Source of the DNA: Limanda limanda
Taxonomy: Eukaryota; Chordata; Actinopteri; Pleuronectiformes; Pleuronectidae
Reading direction: 5' to 3'
DNA: 64,000 bases
NCBI RefSeq assembly: GCF_963576545.1
Contig: NC_083638.1
Coordinates: 8,742,022 to 8,806,021 of the forward strand
The stretch's first letter is position 1. The number at the start of each line of letters is the position of its first letter. Below, piece by piece: positions 1-28,200 of the stretch. A program made the translations under genes and the position numbers. The notes under the pieces were generated by a model. That model did no database searches. It was not told the origin of the DNA and saw only the letters and a program-made list of their open reading frames with translations.

Positions 1-57
1 AGCAATAAAAAACAGGCTCATAGTAAAATAAGGCTTAGCCTGTGACTGACAATGACT

Positions 58-63
58 TTTAAT
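58..63 (-). terminator. Possible slc12a1 poly(A) signal (ATTAAA)
   Basis: The minus strand reads ATTAAA about 190 bases beyond the slc12a1 stop codon. It is the commonest variant of the polyadenylation signal, and no AATAAA is seen on the minus strand between the stop and the window edge. The true 3' end may lie outside the window. Confidence 0.25.
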
Positions 64-253
64 GACATTATTGTTCGAGAACACCAGCTGTCAAACACCT
101 AATGGTTCTATTTCTACTCTGCTGGCCTCATCGGGGGAAAAGTGACGCTGTCTTGTCTGAATAACAATCTTGTTCTTGTACTTGCTGGGAACATGGTTCA
201 TCATTACGGTGCTGACATTTCTTTATGTTAGTGCCATTTACTCTGCGATGTGC

Positions 254-14392
<14,139 letters not shown>

Positions 14393-14589
14393 CAGAGATC
14401 AGAGATTCTCCGATTAAAGGATAAAACACCAGTCTTTAGTTTTTGTTCAACCAGCAGCGTTTTTTAAAGAGCAGAACACTGCATATAAACGGGTGAGGTT
14501 ATCCTTCTTTATCCGTGTATAACCTAGGCTTGACCTTTTCTCTTCTGAGCTCCTGGTGAGTAAACTCAGTGCGTCTCAGAATGGCCTAC

Positions 14590-14596
14590 CTTTATA
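14590..14596 (-). promoter_or_regulatory. slc12a1: Candidate TATA box of slc12a1
   Basis: The minus strand reads GGTATAAAGG, with TATAAAG at these positions, about 200 bases upstream of the ATG at 14392. A start 25-30 bases downstream would give a 5' UTR of roughly 170 nt with no intron. Position and motif fit a core promoter, but there is no transcript evidence. Confidence 0.45.
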
Positions 14597-14721
14597 CCAT
14601 GCATCCCAGGGATCATACACTGGCTGTCAGCTATTGGCTAACTCTCTGGATCAACCCTCAGAAAAGTGAGCGAGGGGTGTCAGATATGTCCTTGCTCCAT
14701 CCCAGGGGACACAAAGGCATT

Positions 14722-14736
14722 GCTTAACGATTAACC
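14722..14736 (-). promoter_or_regulatory. HNF1-like palindromic site upstream of slc12a1
   Basis: The minus strand reads GGTTAATCGTTAAGC. It matches the HNF1 consensus GTTAATNATTAAC at 11 of 13 positions (N counted as a match), about 130 bases upstream of the candidate TATA box. HNF1 factors drive kidney and gut epithelial genes, so the location is plausible. Binding is inferred. Confidence 0.35.
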
Positions 14737-14749
14737 AAGTCATAAACGC

Positions 14750-17640
14750 CGAACGAGAGATAAAGGGCGGTTACTGCCGTAGTTCTGGGGAATTGATTAC
14801 TAATATTATTGTCTGAATTGCTGGGCACTAGCACATGTTGTTCTGCAGTGGCCTGGTTTATGGGGCTAAGGGGAGGATTTCCTCAGACCCATCGGCCCTT
14901 TGGCTGAATCACCGGAAAACATCCTTGACACCAAGACATCATATAACTGAGCAGGAAAAGTTCCACGTCATAAAGACCTTTTTATGATGCATGGCACAAA
15001 AAGACGCTAGGCTAATAATTTATAATCACAGATATGAGCAATAGGATATAATTAATAGAACTAATGTGATAACAAAATGGATATAAATCCTACAGATATT
15101 GGACCTGTAACTTTGATATAACCGTTTCAGTAAATGTTTTCCCTCGTGAGTCTCTCTTCTCTACAAAGTGTGAAGTGGGGGAGCTGGCTACAGAAGAAAC
15201 TGTCGTAATCATGAGGAAAATCTGAGTTAATATGAGACCATGAATTACAGGAACACGCCGGAGGCACTTCTCTAAAGCCACATGACTTTTAAATTGCCTC
15301 TAAAAGACCTCTTAACAGGTAAACTTCCTTATTACTGATACACCACGGTGATTTATGCGCACAGCGAAAGTCACTAATGACTTGAGATCTGACCTTGGCG
15401 CTTTTGCAGGCTGAGGAAAATACTCCAGCAGGTGTTTTTATGTAAAGCTGGACTTGTACAACACTTATCAGCGAACGGTGGTTTAAACCTTTTGTTTTCC
15501 ATAAAAATGAAAGTGACTGAGTCATGGGGAAGAGAGAAAACTTTCCACAGGGAATATAATGACTCTTGCACTGCAGCGCTCCTCTTCCTCTGTCCTTTTA
15601 ATTGGTATCAGTGATACTAAGCCTCAGCTCGGTGTCACATTTAGAAAGTCTTCTCTTGTGTTGCAGTTTTCTTATTGCATTAGAGACCCTGACTGCCTCA
15701 CGCTTGACATTGAGATGATCCCTTCTTGTTATCGGGGCTTCTCGACTTTTGTCTGCTCCGCCCGAGTAAAACCAGAGAACGCTGTGCTCCTCAGAGATCT
15801 GTGTGTGTGTGTATGTTCCAATCAGAGATCAAGAGGAAAAGCACTCTAGTTAATGTCCAAAGGGCTCAAGGGAGGTGGTAGAAAAAATCCCTCTGCAGCG
15901 TTGATCAAACTTTGCCCTGCTCACTGCAATGTGAGACAAAAAAGGCGATTAAGTACAAAAAAACTGATCCGAGCAGACAAGGTCCCTGATACTATATCTT
16001 TAAGAGGTGCAATAAATAAAACCGTGGGTTGTCCTTCAGCTTATCTCAGCTATTGGTCCAGTCCAGTTAGTGTCGCCCTGATAGTTGTATTATTTTCAAT
16101 TAGACATGAATAAAATTAAATATCACCAATTAAACTGTGGCCTGCAATGTCACAGGCCTTGTTCTAAAAATGCATCATCATCATAATAAAAACAATAATA
16201 ATGATACATTTTATTTAATTTCCGTTGAAAAAATATTCCTGTAAAGAAATATCCACTGGGATATAAGCAACAGAAAGAAAGGAAACGAGCAAATTAGCTC
16301 ATGGTGAAGTGAAGTTTTGAGTCTATTAAGAGTTAATGATTAAATGTAATAGATTCATAATCATTAATAACTGTTCTAAAAATGAATGCATGTCACGGTA
16401 ACTCCCACCTCTTAGCACAGGACTGCAGATAGAGATCCTCAACACGTTAAAGTCCGACTGTAATTTCAAACGCAGCCTCAGCTCAGTCTTCAGATTTGTA
16501 GACGCTGAAAATTGTGTTTGTAAAGTATAAAAAAGAATCTAAGTTAAATAACAGCTCAAACATAAAACAGATTCTCGCAAATAGTAAAACCGATTAAAAC
16601 ATTTGCAGCAGAACGACCGATCATCACCGACCTGATCGCCTCATGTCATTGTTTTGTTTAAATGACTCTACTGAAAGTAGCATTACATTAGGTCACTGCA
16701 CTTCAGAGTTGGTTGGACAGTGTTGGTCACAGGTTATTATATCTTTCATCTTATCACAATAAATCACGAACATAGCCTGCGAAGTCCGAAGGTGCACGAA
16801 GTAATAAAACTAATGATTGATTGTGAAAAGGCTCACTGGCTTACTCATTAGTCCCATTCTAATGATCCTTTAAGCTCTCAGCTCCGACTTCCTGTAAAGG
16901 AAAGTAACAAAAGGTCAATATTCCTAATCAATATTATTCCTGATACATATTTTTTCGGTGACATGCAGAAGAATGTTAGGAGGTAATCAGTGTAACTGTA
17001 AATGTGCATGGGCCCTTTTTGAAAGTCTTTTTTTCCTCTTGTTTGCAAAGACAAAGATCGTTGTCTCTGGGTGTTTTTCTGTGTTTTATGGATTTCTAGA
17101 TGCAGCAAACAACGTGACTTTGCAGCGAGATATGAAAAAGATAAAATGCCACACAGGAAGATCTGTTTGGATTTTATAGATTTATAACACCTGAGTTAGT
17201 CGGCCTTTAGGCTGAGGAGGAAAAAGGCAGTGTTTTTTTTCCCCCTGAAAATAGATCTGAGATAAGGATGTCACACAGGTGGCAGGGATAATGGCGCAAT
17301 AATGATTGAATTCCTGACGAGTGATGTCGGTCGGCCTGGCCTCTGAGAGCGGAAAGATTTGCAGATCAAGACCTGATCTGTCACACAAGACTGTCTGTGG
17401 ATGTCTGTGTATCGCTCACTGCTGCAGCATTAACCCAATTCTGTCTCTACGCCATCCCTGCAAATTAACATACATGTAGACTGTACTCCTATATTGTTCA
17501 AAAAGTCTGTTCACCTCTTGTTCTCCATCTCTCCCTACTTCTTTATCTCCGTTAGTTGCCGCAGGGACGTTGGACTGTCACCTCCAGCATCTGGATTTCT
17601 TTATTTCACGTCCTCCACACATTGCAAAGAGACCCGACGA
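14750..17640. other. Intergenic DNA between slc12a1 and ctxn2, no gene seen
   Basis: This interval is flanked by the slc12a1 promoter region and the probable end of the ctxn2 transcript. It holds only short open frames without recognisable domains, and no clear transposon ends or long repeats. Regulatory DNA for slc12a1 could be here but cannot be delimited by eye. Confidence 0.5.
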
Positions 17641-17663
17641 TGGTTTAAAGTGAAGAAATTCTA

Positions 17664-17669
17664 TTTATT
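17664..17669 (-). terminator. ctxn2: Possible ctxn2 poly(A) signal
   Basis: AATAAA on the minus strand, about 1.5 kb beyond the ctxn2 stop codon. If used, it implies a long 3' UTR spanning 17.6-19.17 kb, which includes a (CA)n tract at about 17775-17800 and a 12-bp minisatellite. Inferred only. Confidence 0.25.
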
Positions 17670-17769
17670 TCTTTAAATCTATATCAACAAGAAATCTCTA
17701 CCACCAGCTGAGCAAGCAACAGGTCACAAGATGCACTGTCGGTCATCATGATATGTCACATGCACGCCC

Positions 17770-17805
<36 letters not shown>

Positions 17806-18720
17806 GTGCTCTAATGTTTCTAGATGAAGGCACATAAACCCATTGAAGGTCACAGTAAGGCAGAGTCTAAGCACTAAGGAGAAACCGTAGACTGTAGAAA
17901 AATTAGCAAAGGAACACTCAAGACTTTGACCGGTCTGCTGCATCACAGAATCTCTGTAAAGTCCCGTCCTCCTCTGTGTGTGAAGGGAAGAGAGCAGGTG
18001 TGAATGGGCGTGGATGGCTGAGAGTAGGAGGAAGAAGGTGACATACATCCCGCCACTGTTTTCCGGGGTGACCTTTTTCCTCTGCAGACAGGCGGTGAGA
18101 GTTTCTCCTTGTCGTTAGAAAACTAGCAGCGCTGGAAGAGAGAGAGAGAGGGAGAGTTCCTCCAAGTCTCGGATCCTCATTTCCCTCGAAAGTTCTTGGG
18201 CTTCACTGCATCAGCCAAACGTACATGAATCAGCATCGTCCTCATATGTCTTTGCGGACGTACCGTCAAGAGTAAACATTTTTTTTTCTTTCACTCAGAC
18301 ATTTCATTCTGGCATCATTCAAAACCAGCAGCAGGACAAACTCTAGCAGAGTTGTTTTTGCATCATTTAGACGCTGTTACGCAGAGACGTAAATCACAGT
18401 TTGTTCAGTTGCCTTTTTCGCTGCATGACTTCAAAAAGCAAGACACCACGGAAAGGACCAATCTGTAGACACACTGACAGCAGCAGCAGCAGCAGCATCC
18501 CTTTGGATCACCAACAGATTGGATCTGATTAGTCCACATAGCAGGAAATTGGAAATAATACCCTGTATCCAACCGTACAGTATACAATCTTGTGCAGAAG
18601 AGCTTTGCTGTGCAGAGGTGGAACCGCTCTGTTTCCCAACGTGAGGAATCCTGTCCCTGAGTCTTCAAACTGTGTCTGAATAATCCCACTGCACCCCTGG
18701 TTCTCCAGCCCGTCCCACAA

Positions 18721-18780
18721 GCATCCACCTCCACATCCACCTCCACATCAACCTCCACATCCACCTCCACATCCACCTCT
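18721..18780. repeat. 12-bp minisatellite (CATCCACCTCCA)n
   Basis: About five units of CATCCACCTCCA with one variant unit (CATCAACCTCCA). On the minus strand one frame reads Val-Asp-Val-Glu repeats. That frame has no domain and lies downstream of ctxn2, so it is treated as non-coding repeat, probably inside the ctxn2 3' UTR. Confidence 0.8.
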
Positions 18781-19174
18781 GATCCACAGACATTCATCTT
18801 GGGGGCATGGGTTAAAGAGGCCTCCAGCCATTTCCGTGCTAATCCATGATCTGAAATGCTCACCAACCTGGCAGCTAGACAGAGAGTATGCACAGCATCT
18901 TTCGCACACTTCGGTCAGACACACACACGCACACAACACACACGTAGCCATGTACAGTCAAGAGACTCACACACTGGCTCTGAACTAACAACGCACACAC
19001 ATGGAACAACACAAACAGCTTCAGTCTGTCGCAGAGACATGTCTTGATGGTGCTTCGGAGTCAGGAGCAATGGTTGTGTGGAGCTGCAGCTTACTTGTGT
19101 TTGCATGTGTGCAAGCAAGCGCTATTTGTGTCCGTGAGTATGCATATGTGTGTGTGTCTATAGGCATTTCTGTG

Positions 19175-19462
<288 letters not shown>

Positions 19463-19720
19463 TCAGGCGCCCAGGAGCCTGCATGTTACCTGGGCAGAGA
19501 TCACATGACGGCTTCAGATTAGTGCTGTCTCTAGTCTCTGGGGCAGAGAGGATCCGTCTAATCAACCCATGTGAATATCATCGCACTTCATGCACACACT
19601 GAGAGAAATAAGGGTGCAGATGTGTGATAGGAACTACACACAGTTAAATAAGCAGGGTTACTGGTATCTATAAATAGCCTCTTTTGAGTGTGCTATCAAA
19701 CAGAGGTCCAGAGACTTCGA

Positions 19721-19753
<33 letters not shown>

Positions 19754-21063
19754 CTCTCACGCAATCCCCCTCTGAATAATGATGCAAAAAAAAAAAAAAA
19801 ATTACAAAAAGAAAACATGAGCAGAGGACTGAGAGAGACTGCAGGAAACCAGGTTCAGGAACACGAGCCGAAGCCATGACTGCATTCCTTTAAGTCTGCT
19901 GGGAATTACATAGTGTCGCAGTGCAAAGCCAGCTGATAAACAAAGGCAAAGCAGGAGCAGGTATCAATGAAAAAGGTCACATCTCACACACATGTGATGC
20001 ATGTTTGCTTCAGAGGAGAGGGCTCTCTACCTGTTGCGTGTGAGCAGACGCCTGCCAGGCAGCGTGATTCCATCAGACAGGAGATGCCACAGTGATTGTC
20101 TAAACATAATCACAAAATTATGAAGTGGAGATCTGGTCCTGTCCGTCTTTATCCCCCCAAAATCCTTCACATGAACCAAAGCAGCAGGTGGCTCAAGTGA
20201 GAGGAAGGGAGGGGGGGTGGGACACATACAGAGAGGGGAATGAACAGAGAGATGTCAGACAAGGGACTAGGAAGTAGAATGATGAGGAGGACACTGCACA
20301 AAGTGTGCATGGTGAGAGAGAGAGAGACCGGGGAGAGAGGGAGTAACGTGGGGTGAAAGAGACAGGAGAGACTGCAGTGACAGGTTCTGTGTGAGACAGA
20401 AAATGCAGGCGTCTCACCGTCATGATCGTTCCATCCTCACAGACCTGTTGCTGCTGTTCCTCGCAAGCAACTCCTCCGTCCTGGAGCCTCCAGACATAAA
20501 TCCATTGTGTCCCGGACGTGTCCAGCTCTAACCCCTCATCTCAACAAACAGCTGGAGGTGAAGAGAGAGAACCGGGGGAAGCGAGGGAGAGGCTGGATCC
20601 TTCTCTGAGGTCCATCTCCCCTCCTCATGCTCCCTTCACTTGCTGCCTCCTACTCATTATCATTCTGTTTCCCTGTCTCTCTCTCCAGAAGCACGCACGC
20701 TTGCTCCTGCTGCATGGCAACCACTTGTTAGTCTCACTCAGCTGCTCGGCCGCCTCACTCATTCACAACATTCCCCCTCAGCATCACCACCACAGATGCA
20801 GCAGCACAAACAAGCCATTCGCCTTCTTCTTCTTTTTCCTCCCCTCTTCATTCTCCCCCTCCCCGGCTTTATTTGGCTCATCTTAAAATGACTCCACACA
20901 AATCTGACAGGAATAGCACAGCCTCTCACTGCTGGGAGGGTAGATGCTGCTGCAAAGGTATTTTTGCTCCAGCGCAGCACCGGGCTCCTGCTTTTGGTGG
21001 TGTAGGGTTTTTAATTGATGCAGTTTGATGTGGTCAACTTGAATTAACTGCACTTAATATACC

Positions 21064-21758
21064 TGTCTCCTTGCACTGTGTACCCTGTACAACACTCCAC
21101 TCCATATACTGGAACACTTACTTCACATCATATGTGATATGTGTTAATATAAACCATATTGATATTATATATCATTTTATACAATAATAATATAATAATA
21201 TAGTCTTTTGCACGCTCCGTCTACATATTCTTACACTCATAGTATATTATATTATCTATTGTACAGTCAAATACTTATATTTATACCTCTACTATATATC
21301 ATATCATATTATATCATACTCTTTGTATATTCTTGTATATACACATATTTATACATGTGTACATGTTATTATTATTATATTTACTATTATTATTATTATA
21401 TATACTGTTGCTGCCATTATTACTATATACTGCTATTATATTGGTATAATTACTATCATATATAAATATATATTATGTTATATTATATACTATATATACT
21501 GAACTATTTTTATATACTGTGTAACAATAACATTACCATCATATCATCAGTACTATTACCATCATCTTGCCACTGCACCTTATCTACCTATTTATCTTGT
21601 GTTTTTGTTTTTATTCTTTCTACCTCAATATTTTTTATTTTATTCTATTGTATTGTATTTTATTGTATTTAAATATACCGGCTGCTCTTACGACTTAATT
21701 TCCCTTCGGGGATGAATAAAGTAATCCATCTATCCATCCATCTATCTATCCTCTGTTT
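21064..21758 (+). mobile_element. AT-rich retroelement 3' fragment with microsatellite tail, copy 2 of 3
   Basis: It begins CTCCTTGCACTGTGTACCCT and ends with ACTTAATTTCCCTTCGGGG, GATGAATAAAGTAATCC and a short ATCCATCTATCT tail. It is near-identical over long stretches to 600-1192 and to 40440-40759. The AATAAA near the end and the simple-repeat tail suggest non-LTR retroposition. No coding sequence remains. It lies between ctxn2 and myef2. Confidence 0.65.
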
Positions 21759-21759
21759 G

Positions 21760-24400
21760 CAGGCTTACAGATGCAAGCTCCCTGCTCAGGCTGGAGGAGA
21801 AGGGAAAGATATTTAAACAAGTGAATAAAAAAGCAATATTGTGCAGGAAAACAATCGGAGTGATCTGATTGCACGTCGTGACAGAATGCAGCAGTGAGGA
21901 ATCTGTGTTGTAGAGCAAATTATTTCAGACGTTTTTGTCAGAGTGGTGCAGTGAGTCGGATAAGGATAGAAAAAACATGCCATGGTCATCACTGCTGTGG
22001 GATCTGGAATAATTCAAGACATAGAAGTGGTTAACTTAGCTCATTTTACCCTTTTCACTTATAAACAGCTGGGACATCCTGATAGAGTATCTACAAAGGT
22101 GAATCAGCTCCCTCCAAATTAATTTCACTTCAAGTTTTATGTCGTCTTTTTTAGAACATCCTTTTTTTTGTCAGTAAAAGTCCCTAATCTTGCTCTTGCT
22201 ATTTATATTTGGGTAGAGTAAGGTCATGCGGCACAACTGTGTCAGCTTCTCACAAAGACAGTTTAATGTCACATTTAGTTCAAGGACAGCTCTCGTAAAT
22301 TAGATGAGGAGATGGCACATCATTTAGACAACGATATCGTTTTCATTTTCTGGCATTGCCCTCACGTCCATTTAAAAGACAAGGTCGAAACGGAAAACTA
22401 TTGGGTCATAGCACAGCAGCGTGGGGCCATTAGTGATGAGGTCGAGTTACAAATAGTGGGAATTGCATGTCATTGTTTTGAATCCATAACAGAAAATGGG
22501 AAAATGAAAATGCTGAATTAACTTTATCACTTTTGCTTTTACTATATGTGTGAGGGTGTGCTCATATGCTTTGGACTGCTTTGACTCCTGAGACATTCTG
22601 AACGTTCTGCATAGAGAATATTAGCATAAACATTGTCCTTAGGACATAAGGATAAAGATCATTAGACTTGTATCTGTCAGACAACAGATGAAAAGTCAAA
22701 CTGATACGGAGAACTGTAAAACAGTGATTATATGAACTGCTCTCATAATGCACCCTTTATTGTTAATAACTCCATATCACACCGCTGTGCCACATTATGC
22801 ATCTCCTGATTTGAGAGATAAGCTCAAGGTCTTCTCAAAGCTACAGCGACAGCCATATCACAAACAAGCAAAGTTACTACCAGGTTTATATTGTGAAATT
22901 TTGTTGTATTCACACTGTATATAAACACCGAATTAATATTGTCCTCACTTGTGGGTTTTGCAGTTTGACTAAGTTGTTGATCGAAAGAATGACACAGTTA
23001 CTATTCCTATTGTGTTTCTGCTTGGTTTGTTGTGAGCACAATTTTATATCTCAAGTGGATGATATTTCCGTCTGGAGTGTTTCCAAGGAAGACACAGCAG
23101 AGACGTCTTCTGGGCACAGATTGTGAGTAATCAGATCCAAAGGCGGAGTCTGGCAGCTACAAGAAGATATAAAAAAAGCCACAAATGTGGTCTGCCGCTT
23201 CAGATTTACTGCATCACTGTAACTGCTGCGAAGGAAATTTAGGATTCATATATCAGGTCGACTTTATTGTGGAAACTCAATATTAAAGTGGCACAAGATC
23301 CCATTTTTACATATGATGATGTAATGGGAATTTATTGTCCTTGTCAACTTTTGTCAATGTAATCAACTTTCTGTTGTGGCATCTGCACGGACGCCCCGAG
23401 CTGGTTCTCTACAAATGTTGAGGCGTATTGTACAAAAGAAAATGAAATGATTCCTCCCAGTGGAATAAAAGTGCATCAATCAATAGTTTCAGGAATGATG
23501 AACAGGCTCAGCTCTGTATTAAAATCAATGAGGCAGGACTTTTACTGTCTGACACTGTGGGTGTGCTGCCTAGAATATTGTAGGTTATCCGTATTCCTGG
23601 TCTTGCTTTATGAGCGAGTCTGTAAAATTAGAAAGCAAATACACACTGTACAAAAGCTGTGGCAATATATCATTAGGTTAACAACATTTGTAGAGCACAT
23701 GCAGGAGCTCACTGGTGCAGGTAGGAATCTTCCGGCTCCGTTGCGCTCGTGGATCAAACTGTTTTACTGCGTTAGAGAGAAGTTGATGTGGCTTTTAATT
23801 AGAAGCACTAATCAGAAACAGTCAGTTCTCTTATTCACTTAACTTACCCCTGAACTTACCTGCTTAGCTAAGGGCTATCATGTGCACAATATTCTCAAAT
23901 ATTCCCATACTGTTCACCAGGCACGTGCACAGACATTTTGGGGGGCAGGTGCTCAAACCCAAAAAAAGGGAACCCATTGCCAAAATTATTTATGATATTA
24001 AAAATAATAATGATAAATAAATAAAAACTTACTGATTCTCCCTCATTTGTTTTACTAGTTGATGTCCTGATCCAATATAAAAGAGAGCTGCTACCCTGAG
24101 CTGCTTTCTGCAGATCCCTGTCTCTCTTTTCTTGGCATTATGCTGCAAATTTTGTAAATGAGATAAATCAATGTTGTGCATAATAATCAAGAGGGACTTA
24201 CATAATCTCTATCAAGCTGACAACACATTACACACACATTTTTGTTAACTGTTTTCTGACAGAGTTGAAGTAAAAGCAGCATTACACTAATATGCATGTA
24301 GCTCAACTTAAGACCTACCTTTCATTTCAAATAATTACGATTTTAAATGAAACAAAACTAGTGAACTTGTGTAATTTGTAGAACAGTAAAACTGCCTTTA
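21760..24400. other. Intergenic DNA between ctxn2 and myef2, no gene seen
   Basis: Open frames here (longest 131 codons at 23447-23842, plus) show no recognisable domain, signal or splice structure. At about 23917-23955 a segment reading CAGGCACGTGCACAGAC, followed by a G-rich run, looks like one terminus of a DNA transposon, but no matching opposite end was found. Confidence 0.45.
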
Positions 24401-24407
24401 AATTCTC

Positions 24408-24553
<146 letters not shown>

Positions 24554-25164
24554 CAAGAATATTAACAGTGCAAGAATATTATTTTTTTACTTTCATGTTT
24601 TTAGTGTATTAGTGTTTTCTTTATATTCATAGCTATTACTTTTTCTATATATATATATTGATAGTGCTTTGAAGTAAATGGCGACAACTTCTTCGAACGT
24701 AAAAAAAAACAACAAGTGTTATCCAAGTGTCTGGAAGTACAGACACTCCAATTAGACTCGTAACAGCGACATTTACACTATGTTTTTAGGCTAAATGTCC
24801 TCTGAAATCCTCTTCCCAGTATGGATCCATGTTATGGGATTTTTTACATTTGAAGAATCAGTCACCATTTACCTCAAATATGTTGGATTTGGCTGCAGGA
24901 AGTGTTTTGTGGACTCAAACTCTTCACCCACCCCTGTCCTGGCATCGTGGTGAGTAGATAATGATTGGATTTAATCCTATCCAATCTTTTAATCACTTTA
25001 AGTTAATGGATAAACTATAAAAATCCTCTATTACAAGTCTTTGCGGGTTTTATTACAACATCTTGAGAATCATTGACTATTTTTCTTTAAATATGTCCCC
25101 CAACATGTCGGTAAGGTAATGGATCATTTCCCTGACATCGGTATTTATAGTGGGCGCCTGAATC

Positions 25165-25210
25165 CCGGCCGGAAGTGGAGCTCTGTTCTCGCAGGCTGCC
25201 TAGCAACAGC
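25165..25210 (+). promoter_or_regulatory. myef2: Candidate myef2 promoter elements (ETS and X-box-like sites)
   Basis: The ATG-proximal region is GC-rich and contains CCGGAAGTG at 25169-25177, a typical ETS-family site of housekeeping promoters. It also has CTGCCTAGCAAC at 25196-25207, resembling an RFX X-box. Both lie within 130 bases of the ATG. No TATA box is obvious at the expected spacing. Function is inferred. Confidence 0.35.
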
Positions 25211-25292
25211 TCCCAATTCCCGCGGGAGTGTCTCAGATCTCCTCTGCACATTTTGAACTGCGTAGCATCTTGGGGGGGGGCATCTTGCAGCG

Positions 25293-28200
25293 ATGGACGA
25301 CCCGCAAACCTTCGACATGGCGGACTTGCCCACTCCCGACGAGGAGGAGGAACCGAAGCCGGAGGAGGCCACCGCGTCCTCCGTACCGTCCGAGGCCGAC
25401 GACGCGTCCCAGGAGGAAGAGACTCCCAACGGGGTGAAGACGTGAGTGGTCCCGGGGGTGGAGGAGGTTAGCAGGGCTAGCTAAAATGGAGTCCGGGGGA
25501 TGCTAGGTGTTATCGGGCGTTAAGCCTCCATATAAACACCTGCCTGCCGGATGTTAGGTCCCAGCTAACACGACGCCAGGGCTGTGATATTAAAATCTCC
25601 ATTTGTTTTGTGTTTTCGGTTCTTTCCTTTCTCGACAAAACACGACGCACTGGATGCATCTTCCACAGGGAGCTAGCTAGCATCTGTGGTTGTGTTTGCT
25701 TTAGCTTCAGCTAGCTATCGCTTGTTAAACCACCGGGTTGCACTGATTTAATTAGCTAGTTAGACATCTTAACTCGGTGGCACTTGGTTCCACACGACAG
25801 TTAGCTTTAGCACCCCTGTCTGTTTTAATCACAGCTGTTCGTTTCATTGTGCTAAGCTAACAATAACGAGAATGTAGCTGCAGACGGCGCACTGCTCATT
25901 GAAAATGGCTAATGAGCTAAGCTAGCTAACGCAAACCTGTTCTCTTCTATTCACACAGCTTCTCCTGATTGAATGCAATTAACTTGACAATATTAAACAA
26001 TTACAAAGCTTTGAGAAACGTTAGAAAGTCTCAATAGATAATTTATCATATGTCTAAATCAGGTAAACTAATTAGTCCCTCTGTGATTCATGTGGAGGTG
26101 AATAAGTTTGTCCATACAATGTTCAGAATACTTTTATAGTTTTTTAATTTTTAATTTCATCATGCTGCTTAATAGTGCAGTTATTTTCATAGTGATGATC
26201 CATTCATTTTGTATGGAAGCATGCTAAGAAAAAGCCATTATTTTACCGAAATCCATCCGGATCATCAAATACAACTTCTGCAACTAGTTAAATACATGTA
26301 ACGTGAATGTCAAGAAAATAGTTTATGGACATAACAGAGGATGTAGTGTAAAAGTTTAAAGAGCAGCCATCAAGTGAGAGGCTGCAGGTCATGGTGACAT
26401 TAATTAAGTAGTTTGTAGATTAGCCTTCAAATGCATCACTCTTTTCTTGAAGAGCTGTAATAGTTAACACTGGTGTTCCAATACGTTTATTTAATTTCCC
26501 ATGGCCGTATAAAGAAAACAGTGCGTCCTTGGGACCCGTGCAGTGCTTAGGGTTTGTTTGGCTCGGTCTGGAGTTTATGAGACACATATTTAAACACAAA
26601 GACAAGCAGACACACGCACAAACATGTGTTTTTAGATGGGCTGTGTACTGACGGGCCTCTTTGTGTCGTTTTTACAGGGATGGGGAAGAAACTAAGGCCC
26701 CAAAAGAAAACCAGGATGGTAAAGAGAAGTCTTCTGTGAGCAGAAGAGGAAACCGCCATCATCCCTACAAAGAAAAACATAGTAGTGGAGAAAGAGAAAA
26801 GAAGACCGCTCATAGAAACCGGGTGTTCATCAGCAATATCCCCTATGATATGAAGTGGCAGGCAATTAAAGATCTAATGCGCGAGAAAGGTAAAGTCCCT
26901 GGTGATGGGATGTCTCCCCTTCTCTCTATCTCTTCAGCTGAGTAGAAGTTCTTCACCCTTTTTCGCTTATTTTCAGATAGAGCATTCTGTTTCTAGTTGT
27001 AGTCAATTAGTTTGTAGCTTTTCTCTGGATGTATTAAGTGCAGAAAGTAGGGAACCAACACAGTGTGATATTAGGTCATTGGAGTTTTAATTAATTCTTT
27101 TGGATGGACACTAAATTAGTCTGGGCTGATGTGTCTGTGAGATGAACCTAGTTCTATTGTTACTTGTTAAATGGCATCGTCAGCTCCAAAATGTAACCTC
27201 AAACCAGTCGTAGAATTGATTGTTGAATGTTTTTGTTGTATCTTTTGAAAGGTGAATCTTATATGAATGAAAATATTGCAATGTTTTACTTTCTGAATCA
27301 TGAGGGTTTCAGGAAGCCTTTTGAAAGGTCAAAGGGCAGCTGTACAACTTTCAACTGCCATGAATGGAATCTTTTGACAAACTGATCATGTTGAAGTCTT
27401 CTGAATTTCCCAGGTTTAACGTAGCTGTGTTTCTCTCTGGCCTTGGCCTTTGGGTGTCTCAGTCACTGCCCAGAAAGGCATGGTGTTGTCTGGTGGAATG
27501 TTGGTCTGGGCTGACTGTTGATCATTAATGGGACATCTCCATCTGTAGCGGCATTGCCAAGGCCGACGGCGACTTGAAGACTTGGTGACTTAAATTCCTT
27601 TGTTCTTTTGGTATTTTTCCTTTTGTATGTCTCATGTAGTTGGTGAGGTTACATACGTGGAGCTCTTTAAGGATGCAGAAGGAAAGTCAAGGGTAAGTGA
27701 TGTGGCCAACTTGCTGCACGAGGTTTTAAATGCCCTCAGCAGGCTCTCATTAATCAAGTGCTCTTTTAGGTTCTGATCCTTTGGGTCTCACTATGTTACT
27801 GAATTGGTGATACTGTAGGTTGTGTTTAGAACCTGATAGATGGCTAATGATTGATATTCCTTTGAAAGGGAGATGTCCTGTTGATTTTTGGAAAAGTAGC
27901 CTAATGAACTCATCTCAAGAGTAAACTTTTGCTTTTGTTGTTGTCATATCAATTGGTTTAAAAGTTTGTCTGTTTGGCCTTTTTCCAAAGGGAAATGTGG
28001 GTTGTTTGATTTGTCTTATTGATTGACCATGTCTCAAAATCTTACTTTTACAATTCTGTTCTAGAGCACAGCTCTCGCTTCAGAGGAACATAACAGTTGT
28101 GATCCTGTAGTGTTTTTTTTATTAAATGCCAAAATTGTATACAATAAATGTAAAGTTGAGCCACACCAATTTTATGCTGTGGTTAAGCTAGTTAATCCTA

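Noticed and set aside
18405..18893. Minus-strand frame with Val-Asp-Val-Glu repeats and poly-Cys
   Set aside because: The repeats come from a 12-bp minisatellite and a CAG run downstream of ctxn2; no start context or domain supports a protein.
23447..23842. Plus-strand open frame of 131 codons
   Set aside because: It is Cys- and Leu-rich without pattern, with no splice or promoter support and no recognisable family.
23917..24060. Possible left terminus of a DNA transposon (CAGGCACGTGCACAGAC)
   Set aside because: No matching inverted end or target duplication was found nearby, so element bounds cannot be given.
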